Source: Stercorarius parasiticus (taxonomy: Eukaryota; Chordata; Aves; Charadriiformes; Stercorariidae). Taken from it: a DNA stretch of 64,000 bases. The notes under the pieces are model-generated. The model saw only the letters and a list, made by a program, of their open reading frames with translations. It did not search any database and was not told the DNA's origin. Numbering within the stretch: position 1 is the stretch's first letter; every line of letters begins with the position of its first letter. Of the stretch, positions 48,974-60,059 are shown in pieces. The DNA lies in contig VWZL01002050.1 of NCBI GenBank assembly GCA_013396915.1, forward strand, positions 62,001 through 126,000, written 5' to 3'. The translations under genes were made by a program, and so were the position numbers.

Positions 48974-50740
48974 ATCATAAAATCATAGAATCACAGAATG
49001 GTTTGGGTTGGAACAGACCTTAAAGATCATTTAGTTCCATCCCCCCTGCCATGGGCAGGGACACCTCCCACTAGACCAGGTTGCTCAAAGCCCTGCCCAA
49101 CCCAGCCTTGAACGCTTCCAGGGAAGGGGCATCCACAACTTCTCTGGGCAACCTCTTCCAGTGCCTCACCACCCTCACAGTAAAGAATTTCTTCCTAATA
49201 TCTAATCTAAATCTACCCTCTTCCAGTTTAAAACCATTACCCCTTGTCCTATCACTACACTCCTGATAAAGAGTCCCTCCCCATCTTTCCTTTAGGCTCC
49301 TTTTAGGTACTGGAAGGCTGCTATAACATCTCCCTGGAGCCTTCTCTTCTCCAGGCTGAACAAGCCAAACACTCTCAGCCTGTCTTCATAGGAGAGGTGC
49401 TCCAGCCCTCTGATCATCTTCATGGCCTCTGGACTCACTCCAACAGGTCCATGTCCTTCTTGTGCTGAGGACTCCAGAGCAGGATGCAGTACTCCAGGTG
49501 GGGTCTCGCAAGAGCCGAGTAGAGGGGCAGAATCACCTTCCTTGACCTGCTGGCCATGCTGCTTTTGATGCAGCCCAGGATGTGGTTGGCTTTCTGGGCT
49601 GCAAGTACACATTGCTGTGTCATGTTGAGCTTCTCATCAACCAACATCCCCAAGTCCTTCTCTTCAGGGCTACTCTCAATTCATTCTCCACCCAGCCTCC
49701 ATCTGTGTTTGGGATTACCCCGATCCAGTTGCAGGACCTTGCATTTGGCCTGGTTGAACTTCATGAGATTCACACGGGAGCACCTCTCAAGCCTGTCCAG
49801 GTCCCTCTGGATGGTGTCCCTTCCCTCCAACATGTTGAGTGCACCACACAGCTTGGTGTTGTTGGCAAACTTGCTGAGGGTGCACTCAGTCCTAGTATCC
49901 ATGTCACTGACAAAGATGTTAAACAGTGCCGGTCCCAATGCTGACCCCTGAGGAATGCCACTCGTCACTGGTCTCCATTTGGATATTGAGCCATTGACCA
50001 CAACTCTTTCAGTGCAACCATCCAGACAATTCCTTATCCACCAAGTGGTCCATCCATCAAATCCGTGTCTCTCCAATTTAGAGACAAGGATGTCGTGCAG
50101 GACAGTGACAAACGCTTTGCACAAGTCCAAGGTGATGATGCCAGTTGCTCTTCCCTTNACATGTTGAGTGCACCACACAGCTTGGTGTTGTTGGCAAACT
50201 TGCTGAGGGTGCACTCAGTCCTAGTATCCATGTCACTGACAAAGATGTTAAACAGTGCCGGTCCCAATGCTGACCCCTGAGGAATGCCACTCGTCACTGG
50301 TCTCCATTTGGATATTGAGCCATTGACCACAACTCTTTCAGTGCAACCATCCAGACAATTCCTTATCCACCAAGTGGTCCATCCATCAAATCCGTGTCTC
50401 TCCAATTTAGAGACAAGGATGTCGTGCAGGACAGTGACAAACGCTTTGCACAAGTCCAAGGTGATGATGCCAGTTGCTCTTCCCTTATCCACCAATGCTG
50501 TAATGCCATCATAGAAGCCATTACAAATTTGTCAGACACAATTTTCCCTTAGTGAAGCCCTGTTGGCTGTCACCAATCACCTCCTTATTTTCCATGTGCC
50601 TTAGCATAGTTTCCAGGAGGATCTCCTTCATGATCTTGCCAGGCACAAAGGTAAGACTGACCAGCCTGTAGTTCCCTGGGTCTTCCTTTTTCCTTTTCTA
50701 AAATGAGGGTTACGATTCCCCTTTTCCAGACAGTGGGAAC
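48974..50740 (-). mobile_element. CR1 LINE, 1.4-1.8 kb, including RT domain
   Basis: The longest CR1 copy in the window, in reverse orientation. It starts with the 3' terminal ATCATAGAATCACAGAATGG and runs back through the ORF2 C-terminus into the reverse-transcriptase palm (minus-strand [17 protein letters not shown] and [17 protein letters not shown]). The catalytic FADD reads FANN, so both aspartates are lost. Frameshifts separate the pieces. About 329 bases are counted twice because of the artefact around the N at 50158, so the true element is about 1.4 kb. Confidence 0.93.
49830..50486 (+). repeat. Exact 328-base direct duplication around an N (assembly artefact)
   Basis: Bases 49830-50157 and 50159-50486 read the same, both starting ACATGTTGAGTGCACC and both ending GCTCTTCCCTT, with a single N at 50158 between them. 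Identity across such a length inside an otherwise decayed CR1 is best explained by two contig ends that overlap but were placed side by side. Confidence 0.9.
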
Positions 50741-51159
50741 TTCACTGGACTAATTGACATCTGTCTTGCCCTCTTGTATTAGACCTCCACTTTCATCTTT
50801 TAACATATTGTTGCCAGAATGAATCTTTTCCTACCTATGAAGTCAGCACACGCTTCTTCTGTCTTTAATAGACCCTCCCTCTAGATCTATACATTGCCCC
50901 ACAATGCCACCCAGAAGGTCTGATGTGCTTGTCACGCCTGTCAAGTTGTTGAGTATCTTCCTCTTACAGTAATATCAACCTTATGTAAATATTTCCTCTA
51001 GATAGAGAATTTTACTTTCCTTTTGAGGTAAATCACACTCTACATGGGCTCTGTGAGAGAGTCCCTGTCAAAACCCTGCAAACGGCTATGGGGAATTCTC
51101 TCATGTTTACCAACCCCTGCTCCACTGTGACAGCTTTGAGAGTGGATGTCTAGCTTTAG

Positions 51160-51600
51160 GAGCATAGAAGTAAGGCTTTCTCTAGCCCAACCTCTTACTC
51201 AAAGTAGGATCAGATGAGATTACCCTGGGCTATGTAGAGTCTGGTCTTGAAAACCTCCAAGGATGGAAACTCCCCAACTTCTCCGGGATACCTTTTGCAA
51301 TGCCTGACTATTCTCACAGTGAAAACATTTTTTCCTATATCCATTATGAATCTCTGTTGCTTCAGTTGATACCCATTGCCTCTTGTCCCTCTGCCACGCC
51401 CCACTGAGAACAGCTAACTCTGTCCTCTTCCAGTAACCACCTTGTAGGTATGGGGAGGCTGCTATTATGTCTCCTGGAGCCTTCTCTTCTCCACCTGAAC
51501 AAGCCCAGTTCCCTCAGCATCTCCTCTTGGAGCAAGGGCTCCAGCCCCCAGACCTTGTTGGTGGCCTTCTGCTGGACTCACTCCAGTTGATCAATGTTTG
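51160..51600 (-). mobile_element. CR1 LINE, older subfamily
   Basis: Diverged reverse-strand CR1 3' end. AACCTCTTACTCAAAGTAGG and CTCCAAGGATGGAAACTCC are followed by GGAGCCTTCTCTTCTCCACC and GCCTTCTGCTGGACTCACTC in the usual order. Edges are approximate. Confidence 0.85.
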
Positions 51601-52724
51601 GCAAGGCAGTGCTACCATTAGTATCTAGAATTGTGAGCAGTTTCCCACCACTTTGGAGTAACATGTATGTTTGTCCACATGTATCCCATGGCCCTTCCCA
51701 CTTTACTGTGTGCTCCCTTACCTGGCTGTGCTGCTCTGTGTTTGTGGGACATGGGCTGCTTCATGCTTTCTGGTGTTGTAAGCAGGAAAATGATCTGAGG
51801 ACATCCAATGCAAAGGAACTGTATGAATGTAAGCAACGTAAGGAACTCCACCTAGCTAGGCCTCAGGTTTGTGTGGGTTGTTTCACCTAAGAAAAAGAGC
51901 TAGGGTGGAGTCAAGTCTAACTGTAGTATAATTATTTTTATCTGCAATGGATGTACAAAGTCCTGTTTCTCTGATATAAAACAATACTATGCAGTTTTTA
52001 TTTTAAGTTCCTTCGAGTCAGCATTTTCCCCTCAAAGTGATCACTCTCTTCTTTTTCTGTCTCCCTCTCTCTCTCTCTCTTTCTGGTGCTGCCTTGACTA
52101 CTTTCCCTGTGTGCTCTTGTGCTGTCCCTTTCTTGTATACATGTGCTCTCAGCAGTGATTAAAGCAACGTGCATATTCTGGGGTTGAGCGATAAATGATT
52201 CTGTACATCAATTATCTTCTCTGTGCTCTGGCTTCTGCCATCTAATTACTCTCTTTTCGACTGTCTGTTTTTCTTAGTCTTTTGGTTTCTTTGTGAGTTC
52301 TTGCAGCAGAAGCCATCATGGTGGGATTTTGACCTTTCAAGAGATTTCTCCCTCTAACTTAAACTCTCCTGTCTTGGTCTTCCACTCTGACCAGGAATCA
52401 TGCTGACATTGAACAACTGGCAATGGCCCTCCATCACATCAGCATCCCCATAAGAACTGGAAAGAATTGCTGAACTAGAGGCAGAAGCTGACTCTAGGTG
52501 ACTTTGTTACCATCCCTGACAGATGACCACGGACCAGCAATCCAAAGCAGAACCCATCAAGAGAGAGGTGTGCCCCTCTATCTCCCAGCTGCAGATGAGG
52601 GGAATGACCTGCCTGTGGCATTCCTAGAGGTGAATGACTTCTCTCAGTGTTTTTCTTTGTGCCTCCTAAGCTCACCAGCAGGCACAGCCATCACAGTGAG
52701 ACTCTTCCCTCATCCCCGCTGGGC
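51601..52724 (+). other. LPAR5: LPAR5 upstream region and probable 5' UTR
   Basis: Non-coding sequence before the receptor ORF, with a CT-microsatellite at about 52062-52083. The last 40-60 bases probably belong to the coding exon: CTCCTAAG near 52672 and CTCACCAG near 52680 are possible splice acceptors for an upstream non-coding exon, as mammalian LPAR5 has. No promoter can be fixed. Confidence 0.4.
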
Positions 52725-53837
52725 ATGTCAGCTTCTAACGCATCTCGGACATGCAAGGATTACAGCTTCAACCACCACCTCCTCCTGCCTGGCTACATCC
52801 TGATATTCGTTACAGGTCTGCTGCTGAACGTGATGGCCCTATGGATATTCATCCGCTACCTGCGCCTGAAGTCTGTGGTGATGATCTACATGTTCAATCT
52901 GGCCGTAAGCGACCTCACCTTCACACTCCCTCTGCCGCTGCGACTCTACTACTACTCCAACCACCACTGGCCCTTTGGTAACACCCTGTGCCAAGTCTCT
53001 GGCTCTGTCTTCCAGATCAACATGTATGGTAGCTGCCTCTTCCTCCTATGCATCAATCTGGACCGCTATGTTGCCATTGTCCACCCACTTCGCTGGCGGC
53101 ATCTGCGGCGCCCCAAGGTGGCAAAGCTCCTTTGCCTGATCGTCTGGGTTGTGATCTTCACGGGCTCCATCCCCACAGCCATAGTCCACAAGCAAAACCA
53201 TTGTAAGGTACGGAACCAGACCGTCTATATGTGCTTTGAAAGCTTCAGTGACAACATGTGGCAGAAGAACCTCTTCCCCCTAGTTGTCCTGGCTGAAATC
53301 TTGGGGTTTCTCCTGCCTCTCAGCGCTGTAACATACTGCTCGATTCGGATCTTTCAGGAGCTCTGCAAGGACAGCCAGACGAAGACCCTGCGACAACAGA
53401 AGACCGTCCGTCTCCTCTTGGTCAATCTGGTCATCTTCATCATCTGCTTTGTGCCCTACAACACTACCCTGGCAGTTTATGGGATGATAAAGGCCCGGGT
53501 GATTAAAGTTCAGGAAGAAACACAGACCTCTGTGCGCCAAGCGCTAATTATGACAATGCTGTTGGCCAGCATGAACTGCATGCTGGACCCCTTGATCTAC
53601 TACTTTAGTACTGAGGGTTTCCGCAACACCTTTAAGAAACTGCGTCGGGGACAAGCCTGGGACTCAGATATAGGGACGCTTAAGAATCAGGTTGTGGACA
53701 ATAAGTCAATCCGAGATCACACTGTCTCAAAAGTAAAGAAGTTCCCAGCTGAAAACTTTATCCATCCCAGTGAATCTTTGCCATCACTTCCTACTGCAGT
53801 ATTTTTGAATGGCCCTATTGAGGACTCGGAAATATAA
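52725..53837 (+). CDS. LPAR5: LPAR5, lysophosphatidic acid receptor 5
   Basis: A class A G-protein-coupled receptor at the plasma membrane that responds to lysophosphatidic acid through G12/13 and Gq. The reading frame is intronless, 370 residues (human 372). The chosen ATG starts MSASNASRTC; an upstream in-frame ATG at 52647 would add 26 residues with no resemblance to the family. Visible features are an N-glycosylation site at N5, seven hydrophobic segments (the first at about 18-43), conserved disulfide cysteines C89 and C170, the DRY motif at 113-115 (LDRYVAIVHPL), CFVPYN at 251-256 in TM6, and DPLIY at 288-292 in TM7 (the P2Y/LPA-family DPxxY form). The loops FESFSD and YYFSTEGFRNT are near-identical to human LPAR5. 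The C-terminal tail of about 70 residues is Ser/Thr-rich and poorly conserved, as is usual. Position after ACRBP and orientation match human 12p13. Confidence 0.96.
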   Translation: MSASNASRTCKDYSFNHHLLLPGYILIFVTGLLLNVMALWIFIRYLRLKSVVMIYMFNLAVSDLTFTLPLPLRLYYYSNHHWPFGNTLCQVSGSVFQINMYGSCLFLLCINLDRYVAIVHPLRWRHLRRPKVAKLLCLIVWVVIFTGSIPTAIVHKQNHCKVRNQTVYMCFESFSDNMWQKNLFPLVVLAEILGFLLPLSAVTYCSIRIFQELCKDSQTKTLRQQKTVRLLLVNLVIFIICFVPYNTTLAVYGMIKARVIKVQEETQTSVRQALIMTMLLASMNCMLDPLIYYFSTEGFRNTFKKLRRGQAWDSDIGTLKNQVVDNKSIRDHTVSKVKKFPAENFIHPSESLPSLPTAVFLNGPIEDSEI

Positions 53838-55145
53838 CCACAGAAAGGTTATACCATTGCTGAGTCACTTGTTCAATAATGACAGCAAGACTGTGGGAAA
53901 CAGCTCAGGGTAACTTAGCAAACTGTTTGAGGGAGCCCAGCAGACTGTATGTGGGTAATGGTGATGATGCAAAGCTGAAGGATGAAAGGTTGTTTTGAAT
54001 GAACAGAGATGTCTTGGTGACATGGTCCCACCCGACTCTTTTGGTACAGGAAACACAGTGGGGAACAAGGACTTGAAACAAACCTGGTGCGTGTAGGTCT
54101 GGTCAGCACAGATTCCTGTAGCAAGTCCATGCTGCCTGAGCACCTCCTTGGCTGCACGGTAGCACAGAGCCATTCTGGGGATAATCAGAACACAGATACG
54201 GTACTCACTGCTGACAGAGTGAATTTAGTAGTAATGACCGAGGGAAACTTTGTTGTTTTTTTAACTAGATGCTTCAATGTGAGTCTTAAGTCCAGCTTGG
54301 GGCACCTAAGTAAGTGTCTTAATTTTCCAGAAGAGTTGAAGCATTTAGCAACCCTTGCTGGGGTCAAGGAGAATGGCTGAGTGTTTAGTACTCCTGCAGA
54401 AAATAGGTTCCAAATTGCACAGTAAGTCATAGACCTTAGCAAAACAATCTTTAGGATGTATGTCAAATGTGCTTGTGCAGCTGTAGGCACACACGTATGC
54501 AGCACAACAGCTATACATTTACCTAAAGCAAAACGGCTTGGGAAACACTAGCATGCTTAAAAATACACACAACATTTATAATGGCCCCAGAAAAAAAGAG
54601 AAGATAGAAATACTGTTGTTGTTTCTGAAGCTCACATTGACATTAGTGCTTTGCACTTTCCCGACGCTCGGCCATCGGGTGATTGATTTCAGGTCTGAGT
54701 GATTTTCAGTGTTAAAAAGAAATGATGTCACAGAATGAGGCTGCGGTGAAATATATTTGCTTGCACTGTTTGTACATGCTTTTTCAGCCTGCACTGTATG
54801 CAAAAGCCCTATAAATCTCCCCAGAAGCGAGAGATCCAGCTGTACACAGGCAGTGACAGAAACCCCAGTTATTCACTCCTGCAACCAAGGGTTGCCTTTC
54901 CACTTGCATTGGGAAATAGCCTCTCTGTGGCTTCCAGCAGGACTCGGGCTATCCCAGAGTGGGCCTGTTAGGGTACATTTGAATTTTTGGGTAACATTTT
55001 AAAGGGATAGTAAGGGAAAGTGACAAGAAATGTTGTTCAGAGTAAAGTCCTGGTTCTTAGACTTCTAAATTCGCAATGAATCTTATTTGAAGTCCCTACC
55101 TCTTGACTGCTGTGGGAATAAATGTATTGTAATGCATCATGGCTT
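53838..55145 (+). other. LPAR5: LPAR5 3' UTR (probable)
   Basis: About 1.3 kb between the LPAR5 stop and the first good AATAAA, without other genes or repeats. The end point is inferred. Confidence 0.5.
55117..55122 (+). promoter_or_regulatory. LPAR5: Probable poly(A) signal of LPAR5
   Basis: An AATAAA hexamer followed within 40 bases by the GT-rich TTTGTGTT, the first canonical signal after the LPAR5 stop. Confidence 0.5.
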
Positions 55146-55796
55146 TGTGTTACAATTCAGTTTAGGAGACACGGGGTTTAAATCCATCTTTCCAGTCTCA
55201 CTTGAAGACTTGCCCTTCTACTACCGGTGTCTGTAGAAGCAGGTCTAGATGATGAGCCCTTCCCCCAAGAGATGCTTGTGTCACAGGCTGCCCAGCTCCA
55301 TCTCCTTTCTCAGCCTATGCATCACCAGCAGGCCAGCCTTGAAATAGGTCTGCAAACGAAGGACATTTAACGGCATCTGAGAGACACGGTGAGAGAGGTG
55401 GAGGAGGGCTTGCGGGGCAGTAGGCATTTCTCTTTTGAAAATTCAGGACTGCCATGTGAATGTGAATCATTTCTGACATAGCGTAGTGCAGCTGGAGAGG
55501 AGAGCGAGCTGTGTGCATACCTTCTGCTAGGATCTGATGTTACTCTTTTGTTCTGGGATTTACGGGGTAATGGAGCGATATTAACAGCAACCACACTGCT
55601 GTCCATTTCCACATCTTCCTCCACCTTCCTCTTTCCTGTATCCCTTTCCTTGTCCCTGTTCCTCTGGTCCTTTCTCCCTTCCTCAGATCTAATACATCAT
55701 GCACCCAAGCATCAACACGTCTTCACTGCTAAATCTTCTTCCCTGCCCAGAGAAGTTGATTTATTCTTTTCTTTTAACTTGGCTAGAGCGCTGTCA

Positions 55797-56580
55797 TAGA
55801 TTCACAGAAAGACCTGGGTGGGAAGGGACCTCTGGAGGTCTCTACCCCAACTCCTTGCTCACAGCGGGTTATTGGGGGCAGCGAGGCCTGGCTGGTCCCC
55901 AAAGAAAGGGCAACTGAGAGCCAAGCGTGGTAAGAAGGCAGGCAGAGGGAAGGGGCTTCCCCACCAAGGGGAGCACCCGAGCAAGGCGAGCAAGGCAGGT
56001 ACAGTTAGTAGCCGGGTTCATCTAAGAATCCAGATCATCAGAGAAGCCTGTAGTGACGAGGCAGGTCCAAGGTCCAACTAAGAAGTCAAGTCAGCATCAG
56101 GATCAGGTCTGGAGGCAGTAACCAGGGTGAGACACAGTCTAGCGATTGCCAGACAAGTCTGTCGTGCAAGGCACATCTCGGATCAAGCCAGGAAGCCTAT
56201 CAACGGGTCTAGATCAATACAGTGCATGGTCAGGCACAGGCAAGACTGCTCAGGCAGGAGCCAAGGGCAAGAGCATCAGCTTAAAAGCAACTCCCTGGCT
56301 AAGGCTCCAGCACAGACTTCTGGAAACTCTCCCCAAAGCCACCAGAGGAAAGGGGCAGCCCTCAGCCACACTGTCTCTGACCTGGCCCCAACCTCACACA
56401 GAAAAAGCCCCAGGAGCAGGGAGAGTGCACTCGGGACCCTGAGTTAGTTCAGGTTGCTCAGGGCCTTGTCCAGGTGTCTTCTGAGCACGTCCAAGGATGG
56501 AGAGTCCTCAGCCTCTTGGGGCACCCATGTCAGTGCTGAAATATGCCCTGGGGAAAGGCGTTTCCTAATGCTCAGCGGGA
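55797..56580 (-). mobile_element. Older CR1 LINE split by an insertion
   Basis: Two reverse-strand pieces of one CR1 copy: 55797-55871 (GGGAAGGGACCTCTGGAGGT ... GCTCACAGCGGGTTA) and 56443-56580 (GTTCAGGTTGCTCAGGGCC ... GTTTCCTAATG). They would be continuous in an intact element; the 571 bases between them are foreign to CR1. Its truncated 5' end meets the truncated 5' end of the next, forward copy. Confidence 0.75.
55872..56442. mobile_element. 571-base insertion inside a CR1 copy, unclassified
   Basis: The segment interrupts CR1 and is flanked by GTTA on both sides (55868-55871 and 56443-56446), a possible 4-base target duplication. It is rich in GGTC/CAAG-type words (AGGTCCAAGGTCCAACTAAG, AAGTCAAGTCAGCATCAGG) and contains no long family-like ORF. 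I do not recognise it; a non-autonomous DNA element or a solo LTR are the obvious candidates. Confidence 0.5.
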
Positions 56581-56583
56581 ATC

Positions 56584-57164
56584 GTGGCCAACAGGTCGAG
56601 GGAGGTGATTCTCCTCCTCTACTCCACTCTCGTGAGACCCCACCTGGAGTACTGCGTCCAATTCTGGAGCCCCTACTACAAGAGAGATATGGCCTTGCTG
56701 GAACGTGTCCAGAGAAGGGCCACGAGGGTGATCAGAGGGCTGGGGCACCTCTCCTATGAGGACAGACTGAGAGAGTTGGGGTTGTTCAGCCTGGAGAAAA
56801 GAAGGCTCTGAGGAGACCTTACAGTGGCCTACCAGTATCTTAAGGGGGCCTACAAGAAAGCTGGTGAGGGACTTTTTAGGATGTCAGGTAATGGTAGGAC
56901 TAGAGGGAATGGATTAAAACTAGAGATGGGTCGATTCAGACTGGATGTTAGGAAGAAGTTCTTCACCATGAGGGTGGTGAGACACTGGAACAGGTTGCCC
57001 AGAGAGGTGGCGGAAGCCCCAACCCTGGAAGTTTATAAGGCCAGGCTGGATGGGGCTCTGAGCAACCTGGTCTAGTGGGAGGTGTCCCTGCCCATGGCAG
57101 GGAGGTTGGAACTAGATGATCTTTAAGGTCCCTTCCAACCCTAACAGTTCTACGATTCTATGAA
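56584..57164 (+). mobile_element. CR1 LINE, 5'-truncated
   Basis: Forward CR1 copy encoding the ORF2 C-terminus ([20 protein letters not shown], then [20 protein letters not shown], a TGA, and GNGLKLEMGRFRLDVRKKFF), ending in the 3' terminal AGTTCTACGATTCTATGAA. Only a few stops interrupt it, so it is younger than its reverse-strand neighbour. Confidence 0.93.
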
Positions 57165-60059
57165 TCTCCCTTGTTGCAAGTCACAGCTGTTGCCTCTTGT
57201 GCATTCTCAGGGCCACTGCGAGCAGATTCTGGCTCCATCTTCTCTTGGCAAGTTTGCCAAGCATGAATGAAATGTCGGGTGGCAGATGTCACTCCTTTGG
57301 AAGAGGCTGCTCCTCTGCCAAAGGTACAGTATCCCCCCCAAAACACAACACACAGTTTCTCAAAAAGAACATGCGAAAGCATCATCTTTTTTTACAGTAT
57401 CATTCCTGGGGAAAAAAAAAAAAGCAGAACTATTTTCACCTGGAACATTTTATAAATATTCAACCTCCAGCAGAGGAAATTTTAGCTCAAATATTTTGAC
57501 GAAATTATAAATAGCTGAAAAGCCGATCTCTTAATGGATCTCATCAACCAGTTTAACAATAAAGGGGGCTGCTGGTCATGCTACACCCAGCAGAAAAGTT
57601 CCTGACTTTGGGTTTCTCAAAGCTTTCCTTAATTGTTATATATAGCCAATGGTGTGCCCAGTCTGGGCTGCTGGGTTTTGTCCTTTGGGTTTTAAATCAT
57701 TTTCAGCTTGCATCAATTTTGTGTCATTTTTGAGGATTCTAGTCAAATTTAATTGCTTTGGATTCTGGAGAGGATTTTGGTTATTTTTTCATGTCTGCCA
57801 AAGAGAATCAGTGTTAGCTAGGTCTTCTGTTTCTGCATTTTTGCTTTTGTTAGCCTGATTTTTTTTATTCCGTCACGTGGTGATAAAGAAGAAAACACGT
57901 ATGCACTGTCTCTCAGTGAAATGAATTACTCACGCTATCTTGCTTTATAGCTTCTGTTTAATGAGTACGTATAAAAAAGCCAAACAAACAAATCCAAAAG
58001 TCCTAGGGTATGACAGTGTCCAACGATACCAATTGCTACCAAACAGAACCACTTTAAAGCATGTGTTTAAAACAACAGGAACAAACTACATGGAGCAATG
58101 GTATTCAAGAAAGGGAAGGTAAATGGGAATATAAACTCAGCAAAGCCTTTTCAACCTGTATAATTGACCCTCTATGTCCTACTGCGATAATTCTTGAATT
58201 AGTATTCTTGCTCAGTATGTCAGAGGTAAAAGATGCCATTCATTGCCCTCCTGCACTTTGTGTCATGCACAGATGTGACCATTAAACAAATGTCTTCTTA
58301 TGAAGTAAGACTGAACAAGTGAAAGGTCAGGGAGATGGCAAAGGAGCACAGAAAGCTTATTCTATGTGGATCAGACAGGATATCTGCAAAAATGCATAAA
58401 TACATTGGGATTTCAAGTCTTTTGACTTCCAGAACAGACATGCCAGTCACTTCTGGAAATTGTTCCTTATTTGGATGATATAGAAACATATTGTTATGAC
58501 TATTAATCGTGACCTTAAAAGTATTTTATACTTTCTCGAAATCCACTGACCCTCTGGGTTCTGTAAGAAAGCTTGAAAAGATGTTTCACACATCCGAGAA
58601 CAAGCCAGACTTGATCTTTGAATTGCTTTTATTACTGCTTGTGTTCCTTCCACCACCTACTGGCCGTATGCCTCCCACCACTTCACATATCCCTCCAAGG
58701 AAACATGTATTTTGTGTTACAAACACCCTGAGCAACTTAATCTGTTCCTGCTTTGAGCTTGAGAAGTTATTCCTCCCACCCCCACCACCCCCCGGCCCCG
58801 GCTCCGCTCCATTCCCAGTCGCTGGGAGTTGAAACAGATGCCCTCCAGAGGTCCTCCCAACCTAAATAATTGTATAATTCCCTGACCTTGTGTTTTAGAT
58901 GCTGAGCTGGTATCTCAAGCATTTTCAGCTTCTTCATTATCATTCCCTCTTAGAGTTGCTCTCGCTCAGATCACCCTTTGCGTGCCCTGCCTGCCTTCCT
59001 GCTACAGATGGAGTCCTTGAGCCTGTGGCTGACCGCAGCTAGTCTAAACTTCATGTTTCATGAGTTTATTTTGAAGCCTTTGTTTCGAACTCTTGCATCC
59101 TACAATGCTAACAGAATCTCAGCAGAGGCCAGGCGGCCGCTGCACATCCTGCCGACCCAAATCGTCTCCAGGTTTCCTTACCGTTTCCCACATTTCCACG
59201 CATGGACCATTTTTTGTTTGTCTTGCGTAACACCTTGCACAGTGAGATGGTGGTCTCTAAGGGCTCCCAAACAAAATGAGAAGAAGTAGCATAATATCAG
59301 TGAAGAACCTGCTATGCCGCTCATTTTGTTTGAGGATATTTGCGAGTCTGGATGTGCTAAAGACAGGCATAGCTATGACTGCTTTAACCTGTTTCACTCA
59401 GATAGTAAGAGTGGCACGGCAGTGGTGATCTAGTCTTCCATGTGAGCTGTAAAACCTCCCTGCCCTTGCAAACGCTGCGCCCTGAAGCACAGGCAGTCAC
59501 TCTCCAATTCAGTCCCTGAAATACAAGGGAACAAGAAAGTACTTTTCTCCGGGAGAGCAAGGGGTGAAGGGAAAAGATCAAACTTTGCACCACAAAGGGA
59601 TGATGAAAGAGATTTTCTGACTCTGGGTAAAAAAAAAAAAGGGGCTGTAATGCAAACTGTCACTGCGTCAGGAATGGGCTTGAATGACAGGACCAAACGC
59701 TCAGCATGGTGCAACACCTGGAACAGCCTGTCCCAGCTTCAGAGAGATATCTGCAGGGTCTCAGCCTCTTATTCTTTGCCTTCCTAGGAGCCCAGGAGCG
59801 CCTGTGTGGGAAAACCACACCGAACCAGACAGCCAGGGCTAGCCGAAACGAGGAGGGGGAGGGTGTGCTGCTTTCACCAAAATGAGTGTTTTGCGACGAA
59901 AAATGTCGTTGTGATGAACATTACCCTTTGCTTTCTGACTTGGGTCGGTTGACGCTTTTTAATCTGAAACAACAAAAGAATTTCCAAACCAACATATGCA
60001 CCAAATCAACGTGCACCTACACGTCCCTCGGCGATCACACACGCGAGACACAGTGTTTG
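57165..60059. other. Intergenic DNA, no gene recognised
   Basis: AT-rich sequence with A- and T-runs (for example 57410-57423 and 59629-59640). No transposon, gene or RNA is recognised. Confidence 0.4.
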
